From Sphingopyxis macrogoltabida (lineage in GTDB: Bacteria; Pseudomonadota; Alphaproteobacteria; Sphingomonadales; Sphingomonadaceae): 64,000 nucleotides of DNA. The position numbers and the translations under genes are program-made. The notes under the pieces were generated by a model. It did not search any database. It saw only the letters and a list, made by a program, of their open reading frames with translations, and had not been told where the DNA came from. Shown in pieces: positions 36,668-44,018 of the stretch. Location of the stretch: assembly GCF_001314325.1 (NCBI RefSeq), contig NZ_CP009429.1, positions 3,286,501-3,350,500 of the forward strand, written 5' to 3'. The first letter of the stretch is position 1. Every line of letters begins with the position of its first letter.

Positions 36668-37941
36668 CAGCGAACCTCCCGATAGCGCTCGGCGAGTTGG
36701 TCCTGCCGCGACCGGATCGCCGTCTCGCGACCCTCGACGATCACCGAGAGCGCGTTGGTCGAGGGCTCGAGCGGGTCGCCGTCCCAGATCACCAGATCGG
36801 CGTCGGCGCCCGGCGTCAGCGTGCCGCCGCCGCGACCCCAGATGGCGAGCGGGTTGACGGTGACGGCCTTCAACGCCTCGGCATAAGGGAGGCCGTTGGC
36901 GACCGCGATCCCCGCCCCCTCGCGCAACCCCATGCCGGCATTGTAATTGGTATGAATGACGCCGCCGGCCTGTCCCACCGCGACCATGACGCCCGCCTTG
37001 GCGAGCAGCGCCGCATTATCCTGCCGCGCGCCGAGCTGGTCGAAATTGAACGGCAGGTTGACCTGCGGGTCGACGATCACCGCCACCTTGGCCGCAGCGA
37101 GTTGGTCGGCGACGCGCCAGGCCTCTGCCCCGCCGACGATAATGACGCGGATACCGAAGTCGGCGGCGAGCGACGCCGCCTGACGGATGTCGGACTCGCG
37201 ATGCGTCTGGATCGCCAGCGGCACCTCGCCGCGCAAAACCGCCGCCAGCAGTTCCTCGCCGCCATGACGTCCGCCGGGCCCGCCGTGCGGCGGCGGCGAT
37301 GGGCGCTTGCGATCCTTCTTGCCCTCGGCGGCGGGGGGACCATCGGCTTTGCGTTTCGCCTCGGTGAGGGCGTTGCGAAGACTGTCCCACTGCGCGGCGC
37401 GCGACCCGATCCGGTCCCATGCGCCACCACCGATCACGGTATAGACCCCGACATTGGCGACATCGAGGATATCGACGCCGTCGCGCAGCCGCGCGAAGGC
37501 GGGTTCGCCGTTGAACGGCGCGCGCCGCGACGGCGACGGATAGACGAGCGCGCGCGTCAGACCGTCGGCGCGCGCCAGGCTGACCAGCGTCGAATTGCCG
37601 TTGAGCGCGCGGCTGACGTCATAGCCCGGATTGCGGTCGTCGGCCGAACTCGTGTCGACGGTATCGGATGAGCCCGCAATCTCGACGAGGCCGATCTGGG
37701 TCGCGCCGTTGACGAGCCCGGGGGTCACCGGCTTGCCGCGCGCATCGATGACGCGCGCGTCTGCCGGTGCCACGCCGCCCGCCGCGACCGATACGATACG
37801 GCCGTTCTCGATGACGATCGTCGCGTCCTTCACCGGCGCATCGCCTTCCATCGTCCACGCCTCGGCATGGGTGACGGCGAGCGTCTGCGCCGCGGCGGGC
37901 ATGGCGATGGCGAGCGCGATCAGGCTGGCGAGCGTCTTCAC
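36667..37941 (-). CDS. Amidohydrolase-fold protein lacking the metal-binding HxH (probable pseudoenzyme)
   Basis: The GTG at 37941 overlaps the upstream amidohydrolase stop as GTGA and gives 424 residues with a signal peptide (MKTLASLIALAIAMPAAAQ). The long in-frame extension upstream lies inside the neighbouring gene and was rejected. The composite domain is recognisable: IVIENGRIVSV, then KPVTPGLVNGATQIGL, and at the end GTLTPGADADLVIWDGDPLE. The segment that normally reads IDxHxH is NGATQ, so both metal histidines are missing. QTHRESDI is retained. It probably pairs with the intact amidohydrolase encoded just before it. Confidence 0.85.
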   Translation of the reverse strand: MKTLASLIALAIAMPAAAQTLAVTHAEAWTMEGDAPVKDATIVIENGRIVSVAAGGVAPADARVIDARGKPVTPGLVNGATQIGLVEIAGSSDTVDTSSADDRNPGYDVSRALNGNSTLVSLARADGLTRALVYPSPSRRAPFNGEPAFARLRDGVDILDVANVGVYTVIGGGAWDRIGSRAAQWDSLRNALTEAKRKADGPPAAEGKKDRKRPSPPPHGGPGGRHGGEELLAAVLRGEVPLAIQTHRESDIRQAASLAADFGIRVIIVGGAEAWRVADQLAAAKVAVIVDPQVNLPFNFDQLGARQDNAALLAKAGVMVAVGQAGGVIHTNYNAGMGLREGAGIAVANGLPYAEALKAVTVNPLAIWGRGGGTLTPGADADLVIWDGDPLEPSTNALSVIVEGRETAIRSRQDQLAERYREVR

Positions 37942-39326
37942 GGCCGTACTCCCCCGCGTCCGAGTTCGAAATCCGAAACCGGCCCCGCCGGCGGCTTCGC
38001 GCGATCCCACGCCACCGCGCCGCCGATCAACACGAGATCGGCGTGGGTGTAGATGCTGAACGGATCGCCCGACCAGACGACCAGATCGGCCTGCAATCCC
38101 GGCGCGATCGTGCCGACCTGCTTGTCGAGCCCGAGCAGCTTCGCAGGGTTGCCGGTCGTCCATTTGATCATCCGTTCGGGCGGGATATCGACGCCGATGC
38201 GGCGCCCGGCAGCGGCGGCCTTTGCTGCGGCGATGTTGAGCCGCTGGCCGTCGGCGGGCGAGTCCGAATGCATCATCACGCACACCCCCGCCTGTTCGAG
38301 CAGCGGCGCCTCGGCGCGGATCGCATCCTGCGCCTCGACCTTAAACCCCCACCAGTCGGCCCATACCGCCGCGCAGGTGCCCGCTTCGCGCAGCAGGCCG
38401 GGAATCTTGTATGCTTCGGTCGCATGGTGGATCGCACCGATGCGGAAACCGAATTCCTTCGCGACACCCAGCGACGCCGCGATATCGCCGGCGCGATAGC
38501 AATGGAGATTGACGCGGACGTCGCCCGCAAGGATGCCCGCCAGCGTCTCGAGCTTGAAATCGCGCGGCGGCATCGCTCCGGCGCCGGCGCGCGCCTGCTC
38601 GACCGCGCGCTTGTAGCGCTGCGCGTCGGCGAATTGCTGCCGCATATAGGCGATGACCCCCTGCCGGCTCGTCGGCCCTTCATTGTCGTCGTCGGCGCCC
38701 CAACTCTTCGGATTCTCGCCGCACGCCATCTTGAAGCCCTGGACGCCGCCGGCCGCCTTCATCCCCCACACGGTCGGCGCGCGGACCGGCTTCACGACGA
38801 CCGAATGGCCTGCGAAGATCGGCGTCGATCCGGGGAGGATCTGGAGCGTCGTCACCCCGCTGGCCAGCGCCCGATCGAACGCCATGTCCTGCGCATTCAC
38901 CGCCGTCTCGATCCACGTGTCGGCGCTGTTCGGCGTCGCGACTTCGGCGACGTCGGAGGCTTCGCGGTCGATTTCGGTCAGCGGCAGGACATAAGTCCCG
39001 TCATGGCTGTGCACGTCGATCACCCCGGGCGTGATCCAGCGGCCGGTGGCATCGACCTCGGGCACGCCGGGGTTCGCCAGTCGCTTGCCGACCGCCGCGA
39101 CCTTGCCCCCGCGAACCAGCACGTCGCCGCCGTCGATGCGCCCCCCGGCGCCATCGAGGATGGTTGCGCCGCGGAGCAGCATGTCGCTGGCCACCGGGGC
39201 CTGATAGCGGCTCGGATACGGATCTTCCTGCCAGGGGAGCGGCGCCGATCGCTGTGCGTCTGCCGGCGCTGCGAACAGCAATGCGCCCACCATGACCGAG
39301 AGACCGAGCTGCCGCATCCTCATCAT
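37938..39326 (-). CDS. Secreted metal-dependent amidohydrolase
   Basis: This 462-residue protein starts at the ATG at 39326, overlapping the PaiB-like gene as ATGA with a GGGGCGGGA ribosome site. A signal peptide ends near ADAQ (residue 25). The composite beta domain is followed by ITPGVIDVHSHDG with the metal ligands His106 and His108. Later come VNLHCYRAGDI, IGAIHHATEAYKI and MMHSDSP, covering the remaining metal and catalytic residues. GTIAPGLQADLVVWSGDPF closes the domain. Relatives are annotated as imidazolonepropionase-like or prolidase-like. It is translationally coupled to its degenerate partner downstream. Confidence 0.9.
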   Translation of the reverse strand: MMRMRQLGLSVMVGALLFAAPADAQRSAPLPWQEDPYPSRYQAPVASDMLLRGATILDGAGGRIDGGDVLVRGGKVAAVGKRLANPGVPEVDATGRWITPGVIDVHSHDGTYVLPLTEIDREASDVAEVATPNSADTWIETAVNAQDMAFDRALASGVTTLQILPGSTPIFAGHSVVVKPVRAPTVWGMKAAGGVQGFKMACGENPKSWGADDDNEGPTSRQGVIAYMRQQFADAQRYKRAVEQARAGAGAMPPRDFKLETLAGILAGDVRVNLHCYRAGDIAASLGVAKEFGFRIGAIHHATEAYKIPGLLREAGTCAAVWADWWGFKVEAQDAIRAEAPLLEQAGVCVMMHSDSPADGQRLNIAAAKAAAAGRRIGVDIPPERMIKWTTGNPAKLLGLDKQVGTIAPGLQADLVVWSGDPFSIYTHADLVLIGGAVAWDRAKPPAGPVSDFELGRGGVRP

Positions 39327-39925
39327 TCCCGCCCCTTGTTGAACCGCCGCATCCATGCCGTCGTCGGTGCGTCGGGCAGCGTCGTCACGATCGACGCGAA
39401 TGTTTCCGGCTTTTCGTCCTGCCCCAGCTTGAACTTGCCCGACAGCGAGGTCACCGAGGCCCGGAAACCGATGATATGGCCCAGCATCGCGCCATATCGC
39501 TCGCCGAGTTCACCAACGTCCCACGGCTCGGCACGCGCCGATTCCATGGCGGCGACGAGCAGTTCGAGCGACCATTCGGTGAGCTCGGCATCGAAGCGGA
39601 CCTCCGCGCCGATCCTGAGCTGCGCATAATTCCAGGTCGGACCCCAATTTTTGAGCCCGGCATGTTCGGGGCTGACATAGGCGTCGGGTCCCTTGAACAG
39701 GATCGTCGCGCGCGGGTCGGCCTCAAGCGCCGTCAAAAGCGGATTGGAGCGCATCAGGTGACCGACCAGCTCGACGAGCCGGCCGTCCGCATCGAAGACA
39801 CCGACCAGCGGCAGCAGGCTTGCCTCGACCGCGCCTGCCGGCCCGCCACACACCCAGGCGAGCGGATATTGCTCCACCAGCGCGCGAACGTCGGCATTGT
39901 CGAATGTGTCGAAGAGCCCCACCAT
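39323..39925 (-). CDS. FMN-binding PaiB-family protein
   Basis: This 200-residue protein carries the PaiB pattern. EQYPLAWV opens the split-barrel flavin fold, ATILFKGPDAYVSPEHA and WGPTWNYAQLRI match the family core, and the C-terminal half has IIGFRASVTSLSGKFKLGQ. PaiB of Bacillus was described as a negative regulator of sporulation and degradative enzymes; most homologues are better seen as FMN or heme-utilisation-like oxidoreductases. It is the first gene of the leftward run and is divergent from the MocR regulator, a position that often marks the main target of such a regulator. Confidence 0.88.
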   Translation of the reverse strand: MVGLFDTFDNADVRALVEQYPLAWVCGGPAGAVEASLLPLVGVFDADGRLVELVGHLMRSNPLLTALEADPRATILFKGPDAYVSPEHAGLKNWGPTWNYAQLRIGAEVRFDAELTEWSLELLVAAMESARAEPWDVGELGERYGAMLGHIIGFRASVTSLSGKFKLGQDEKPETFASIVTTLPDAPTTAWMRRFNKGRE

Positions 39926-40136
39926 ACCCCCTGAAAAATCATGCGAAACCGAAAATCGTCACCCGCCTGCGGGCACACCGGTCCCGGCACCGATACGCTG
40001 ATTGTTCCCCAGCCTTGGCACTCCGGCAAGCACCAAAAACGAAAAGTGCGGGGGACCAGTGCAGGTTGCAGTCTGGAAAATATCGCGATAGGATTGGCCC
40101 CTTCGTTCACGAAAATTTACCCGCGAGGCAGGTCCA
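39926..40136. promoter_or_regulatory. Divergent control region between the PaiB-like operon and the MocR-type regulator
   Basis: This 211-base region must contain both promoters. It holds CTGGTCCCC on the minus strand (40052-40060), TTGGCCCC on the plus strand (from 40094) and CTGGAAAATAT (from 40073). These resemble the TGG.CC boxes found upstream of the three transcription units to the right and the CTGGAC half-sites reported for other MocR regulators. The exact 24-base spacing seen at the other loci is not kept here. Autoregulation is plausible. Confidence 0.5.
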
Positions 40137-41597
40137 ATGCTGCGTCCCTTACAAGTGAGCCTGGGCGAACGGATCGATCCGTCGCGCGACGTCCCCATCT
40201 ATATGCAGATCATTCAGGCGGTGATCCGCGATATCGAACGCGGCCGGCTGGCGTCGGGCACCTATCTGCCGAGCAGCCGCGAACTGGCGCAGACGCTCGG
40301 GGTCAATCGCAAGACGGTGGTGATCGCCTATGAGGATCTGATCGCGCAGGGGTGGCTCGATTCGGCGGGCACCCGTGGCACGATGGTCGCCGCTTCGCTT
40401 CCCGACCCGGTCATCCGCCATCATGGCGAGGCCGAAGCGACGATGAGCAGCGCCGTCATCGACTATCGCTTTGCCACGCCGCCCGAACGGCCGCTCGCAG
40501 TGCCGGGCGGGCCGGGGCTCAAGGTCGACGAGGGCGCTCCCGACGGCCGCCTCTTTCCCGTCGAGCTGCTGGCGCGCGCCTACCGGCTGGCGGCGCTCCG
40601 CGCGTCGCGCGACAATGGTTTCCAGTATCGCGATCCGCGCGGCTCGCCGGCGCTACGCGAAGCCATCGCCGCGATGCTGCGGAGCCAGCGCGGCCTGCCG
40701 GTCAGCGCGGAAAATATCTGCATCACGCGCGGCAGCCAGAACGGCATATTTCTTGCGGCGCAGGTCCTGCTCGGGCGCGGCGATTCGGTGATTGTCGAGA
40801 AACTGACCTACGAACCCGCGGTCGCCGCGTTCCGCGCGCTCGGCGCCAATATCGTGCCGGTGGGACTCGACGAGGACGGCATCGACATCGACGCGGTCGA
40901 ACATGCCTGCCGGCGCAATGCGGTGCGCGCGGTCTTCGTGACCCCGCACCACCAGTTTCCGACCACGGTGTCGCTGCGCCCCGAACGCCGTCTGCGCCTC
41001 CTCGACCTCGCCCGCCAGTTCGGCTTTGCGATCATCGAGGATGATTATGATCACGAGTTCCACTTCGAATCGCAGCCGTTGCTGCCGCTCGCGGCCTATG
41101 GTCCCGGCCATGTCCTCTATGTGGGATCGATGTCGAAGCTCCTCCTGCCCGCACTGCGCATCGGCTATGTCGCCGCGCCGCCCGCCGTCGTCGAGGCCAT
41201 TGCGCACCGCGTGTCGCTGACCGACGGCATGGGCAATGCGCTGACCGAGGATGCCGCCGCCGAGCTGATCGAAAGCGGCGAACTCCGCCGCCACGGCCGC
41301 AAAGTGCTCCAGATCTACGCCAAGAGGCGCGCCAATTTCGCGGCCGAAATCGACCGCACGTTAGGCGACATCGCCGAATATCGCCTGCCCGACGGCGGCC
41401 TTGCCTTCTGGCTCAAGGTCAACACCGATCTCGACAAGATGGAAGAACGCGCCGCGGCGATGGGGCTTCGCTTTGCCTCGTCGCGGTCTTTCATGACGAC
41501 CGAAGATGCGCCGCGCGGCCTGCGCATCGGTTTCGCCAGTCTCAACGCGCACGAAGCGCGCACTGCCCTGTCGGCGCTTCGCAAGGCGGCGGGATAG
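40137..41597 (+). CDS. MocR-type regulator (GntR HTH fused to PLP aminotransferase-like domain)
   Basis: This 486-residue protein has an N-terminal GntR winged helix (about 20-90: PIYMQIIQAVIRDIERGRLASGTYLPSSRELAQTLGVNRKTV). A class I aminotransferase fold follows from about residue 115. Lys334 in GSMSKLLLPALRIGY is the expected Schiff-base lysine for pyridoxal phosphate, and EDDYDHEFHF is the usual acidic motif. MocR proteins sense an amino compound or PLP and bind direct repeats. It is divergent from the PaiB-like operon, and its stop is followed closely by the secreted-protein/amidohydrolase unit. Target prediction is given in the findings. Confidence 0.93.
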   Translation: MLRPLQVSLGERIDPSRDVPIYMQIIQAVIRDIERGRLASGTYLPSSRELAQTLGVNRKTVVIAYEDLIAQGWLDSAGTRGTMVAASLPDPVIRHHGEAEATMSSAVIDYRFATPPERPLAVPGGPGLKVDEGAPDGRLFPVELLARAYRLAALRASRDNGFQYRDPRGSPALREAIAAMLRSQRGLPVSAENICITRGSQNGIFLAAQVLLGRGDSVIVEKLTYEPAVAAFRALGANIVPVGLDEDGIDIDAVEHACRRNAVRAVFVTPHHQFPTTVSLRPERRLRLLDLARQFGFAIIEDDYDHEFHFESQPLLPLAAYGPGHVLYVGSMSKLLLPALRIGYVAAPPAVVEAIAHRVSLTDGMGNALTEDAAAELIESGELRRHGRKVLQIYAKRRANFAAEIDRTLGDIAEYRLPDGGLAFWLKVNTDLDKMEERAAAMGLRFASSRSFMTTEDAPRGLRIGFASLNAHEARTALSALRKAAG

Positions 41598-41606
41598 TCC
41601 TTCCGA

Positions 41607-41649
41607 CTGGCCCCCTCCCTCTCCCGCTTATTGGATGTTTTGCGATCCA
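41607..41649 (+). promoter_or_regulatory. Two-box motif upstream of the secreted protein/amidohydrolase pair
   Basis: CTGGCCCC at 41607 is followed 24 bases later by TTGGATGTTTT at 41631 and then ATCCA. The same arrangement recurs at 43884 and 46278. The second box can be read as a partial inverted repeat (TGGAT...ATCCA). It lies 43 bases upstream of the ATG at 41692. Candidate operator of the MocR-type regulator encoded just upstream. Confidence 0.5.
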
Positions 41650-41691
41650 TCCCGGAAGCGGATCGTGTGGCCGGTTCAGGAGGGAGATATC

Positions 41692-42189
41692 ATGAAATAC
41701 GCATTCGCCTTGACGATCGCCGCAGCGGCCCTGCCGTTCTCCGCCGGCGCGCAACAGACGCCCGCCCCCGCCGCGCCTCCGCCCGCCGCCGACGCGCCCT
41801 GGCCCGAAGCGTGGTTCGAAATCTTCAAGCTGGCGCCGGGCAAGCAGGAACAGTTCATCCGCGAACTCGCGCTCGCGGACGAAGTCGCCGCCGCCGGCGG
41901 CTTCCCGCCGACGCAGCTCTTCTTTCATGAAAATGGCGCCGACTTCGACGTCATCCTGTTCAAGCCGGTGACCGGCATCGAACCGACCCCCGAACAGGCG
42001 GCGGCGATGGAACGGAAAAGCAAGGAACTCGGCCTGCCGAGCGGCCCCGCCTATTTCGTCAACATCCGCGCACTGGTCGCCGAGCACACCGATTCAAAGA
42101 CCTATGGCCCACTGTCGGCGGCCGCCTGGCTCGCAAGGCTCGACACATGGCGCGCCGCGAACCCGCCGCGCAAGCCGGCGGGCAAGTGA
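41692..42189 (+). CDS. Secreted protein of unknown function
   Basis: This 165-residue protein has a signal peptide (MKYAFALTIAAAALPFSAGA, cleavage near residue 20) and a short Pro/Ala stretch. A compact domain of about 120 residues follows: WFEIFKLAPGKQEQFIRELALADEVAAAGGFPPTQLFFHENG, VILFKPV and AYFVNIRALVAEHTDSKTYGP. The alternation suggests a ferredoxin-like alpha/beta fold such as a dimeric alpha-beta barrel, but I do not recognise the family. AGGAGGGAGA is a strong ribosome site. Its stop overlaps the next start (TGATG), so it is coupled to the amidohydrolase and may assist it. Confidence 0.8.
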   Translation: MKYAFALTIAAAALPFSAGAQQTPAPAAPPPAADAPWPEAWFEIFKLAPGKQEQFIRELALADEVAAAGGFPPTQLFFHENGADFDVILFKPVTGIEPTPEQAAAMERKSKELGLPSGPAYFVNIRALVAEHTDSKTYGPLSAAAWLARLDTWRAANPPRKPAGK

Positions 42190-43853
42190 TGCTCGGCCGC
42201 CGCACGCTCCTCGCCCTCGCCGGCGGCACCGCTGCGGCGGCCGCTACGCGCGCCTTCGCCCACGCCGAGGGCGACCTCGACGCCGCCTATATCAACGCGA
42301 CAGTGTGGACGGGGGCGGGCCCCACGGCGCGCACCGATGCAATCGGCGTCATCGGCGACCGGATCGCCGCGATCGGCGCCGACGCGGTACGCGCGCGGAC
42401 CGGCAAGCGCACGCAAATCGTCGACCTTGCCGGCGCGTTCGTCACGCCGGGCTTCATCGACCCGCACGTCCATTTCGTGACCGCATCGACGATGCTGTCG
42501 CAGCCTTCGCTGCGCGACGCCGCCAATCCGCAGGAGTTCGTCGCGCGTATAGCAGCGGCGGCAAAGGCGCTGCCCAAGGGGCAGTGGCTGGAGGGCGGCA
42601 ACTGGGATCAGGACCGCTGGGGCGGCGAGATGCCGCACAAGGACTGGATCGACGCGGTTACGCCCGACACGCCTGTCGCGGTCATCCGTTACGACCTCCA
42701 CATGCTGCTGCTCAATTCGCTCGCGCTGAAGCTGGCCGGGATCGACCGCAACACGCCCGACGTGCCGGGCGGCGTGATCGAACGCGACGCCAAGGGCGAA
42801 CCGACCGGCATCGTCAAGGACGCCGCGAAGGATCTGGTGGTCCGCGCGATCGGCGCGCCTTCCGAAACGCAGATCGACGCCGCGACGCGCAAGGGTATCG
42901 AACTTGCGCTGAGCAAGGGCGTGACGCAGGTCCATCCGACCGAGCTCGAAACGATCAGCTTCGATTCCACCCGGCGGCTGCGCGCGCTCGGCGAGACGGG
43001 ACTGCGCTTCCGCCATTATCTGCCGCTCAAGGATTGGGAGGCGCAGGTCGCACTCATCGCGGAACAGGGGCGCGGTGACGACTGGGTGCAATGGGGGGCG
43101 TGCAAGGTGGTGTTCGACGGTTCGCTGGGATCGCGAACGGCGCGCTTCTACGAACCCTATAGCGACGATCCGACGACGCGCGGCATCGTCGTCACCGACC
43201 CCGCCGATCTCCGCCGCTGGATCGAAGGCGCCGACAAGGCCGGGTTGCAGGTGACGGCGCACGCGATCGGCGACGAGGCGAACGATATCGTGCTCGACAC
43301 GATGGCGGCGGTGGCGAAGGCCAATGGCCCGCGCGACCGTCGTTTCCGCATCGAACATGTGCAGCATATGAAACCGCATGCGATCGGCCGTTTCAGGGAA
43401 CAGGGCATCATCGCGTCGGTGCAGCCCTATCATGCCATCGACGACGGCCGCTGGGCGGTGCGACGCATCGGCGAGGAACGGCTGAAAACCAGCTTTGCCT
43501 ATGGGTCGCTCGTCGGCTCGGGCGCCCATGTCTGCATGGGCTCGGACTGGCCGGTCGCGCCGATCGATCCGCTCACCGGGCTCGACGCCGCGGTCAATCG
43601 CGAAACGCTCGACGGCCAGAATCCGCAAGGCTGGCACCCTGAACAGCGGGTCACTCTCGCGCAGGCGATGCACTGCTACACGCAGGAAGGCGCCTTCGCC
43701 GGGTTCAACGAAACCAGACTCGGCCTGATCGCGGCTGGCTTTCTCGCCGACTTTGTGGTCTGGGATAGCGATCTATTTGCTATCGATTCGCATTTGCTTG
43801 TAAAGGCCAAGGTATTGAAAACGGTCGTCGGCGGGATTGTCCGGTTCGGATAG
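42189..43853 (+). CDS. Exported amidohydrolase, YtcJ-like (Amidohydro_3)
   Basis: This 554-residue protein starts at the ATG at 42189, overlapping the stop of the secreted protein by one base. The N-terminus LGRRTLLALAGGTAAAAAT is Tat-like, with twin Arg, so the enzyme is probably exported folded with its metal. TPGFIDPHVHF gives metal ligands His93 and His95. The remaining Amidohydro_3 landmarks are LEGGNWDQDRW, RYDLHMLLLNSLAL, VTAHAIGDEAND, EHVQHMKP and MGSDWPVAP. Substrates of YtcJ-like enzymes are mostly unknown amides or carbamates. A shared two-box motif precedes the unit. Confidence 0.9.
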   Translation: MLGRRTLLALAGGTAAAAATRAFAHAEGDLDAAYINATVWTGAGPTARTDAIGVIGDRIAAIGADAVRARTGKRTQIVDLAGAFVTPGFIDPHVHFVTASTMLSQPSLRDAANPQEFVARIAAAAKALPKGQWLEGGNWDQDRWGGEMPHKDWIDAVTPDTPVAVIRYDLHMLLLNSLALKLAGIDRNTPDVPGGVIERDAKGEPTGIVKDAAKDLVVRAIGAPSETQIDAATRKGIELALSKGVTQVHPTELETISFDSTRRLRALGETGLRFRHYLPLKDWEAQVALIAEQGRGDDWVQWGACKVVFDGSLGSRTARFYEPYSDDPTTRGIVVTDPADLRRWIEGADKAGLQVTAHAIGDEANDIVLDTMAAVAKANGPRDRRFRIEHVQHMKPHAIGRFREQGIIASVQPYHAIDDGRWAVRRIGEERLKTSFAYGSLVGSGAHVCMGSDWPVAPIDPLTGLDAAVNRETLDGQNPQGWHPEQRVTLAQAMHCYTQEGAFAGFNETRLGLIAAGFLADFVVWDSDLFAIDSHLLVKAKVLKTVVGGIVRFG

Positions 43854-43872
43854 TCCCGTCGCAGGCCGAAAA

Positions 43873-43925
43873 CTGGACCCGCCTTGGTCCCCAGTCGCTA
43901 CGCAAATTGGATGTTTTACGGCCCA
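43873..43925 (+). promoter_or_regulatory. Repeated TGG.CC boxes upstream of the siderophore-type receptor
   Basis: CTGGACCC at 43873 and TTGGTCCCC at 43884 lie 11 bases apart, one helical turn. TTGGATGTTTT follows 23 bases later at 43907, with a closing CCCAA. CTGGAC direct repeats are typical of MocR operators such as that of TauR. The site lies about 95-145 bases upstream of the receptor ATG at 44019. Confidence 0.55.
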
Positions 43926-44018
43926 ACCGGGTCAAACATGTTACGGTTCCGATTATGGGCTTGGCAACCGCCTCGCTCGATCGGACGGGAATTCGGACAC
44001 CATTTCGGGGGAAATATC

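Noticed and set aside
37942..38283. Apparent N-terminal extension of the pseudo-amidohydrolase
   Set aside because: The extension is an alternative frame of the upstream amidohydrolase; the GTG at 37941 yields a signal peptide and a GTGA overlap.
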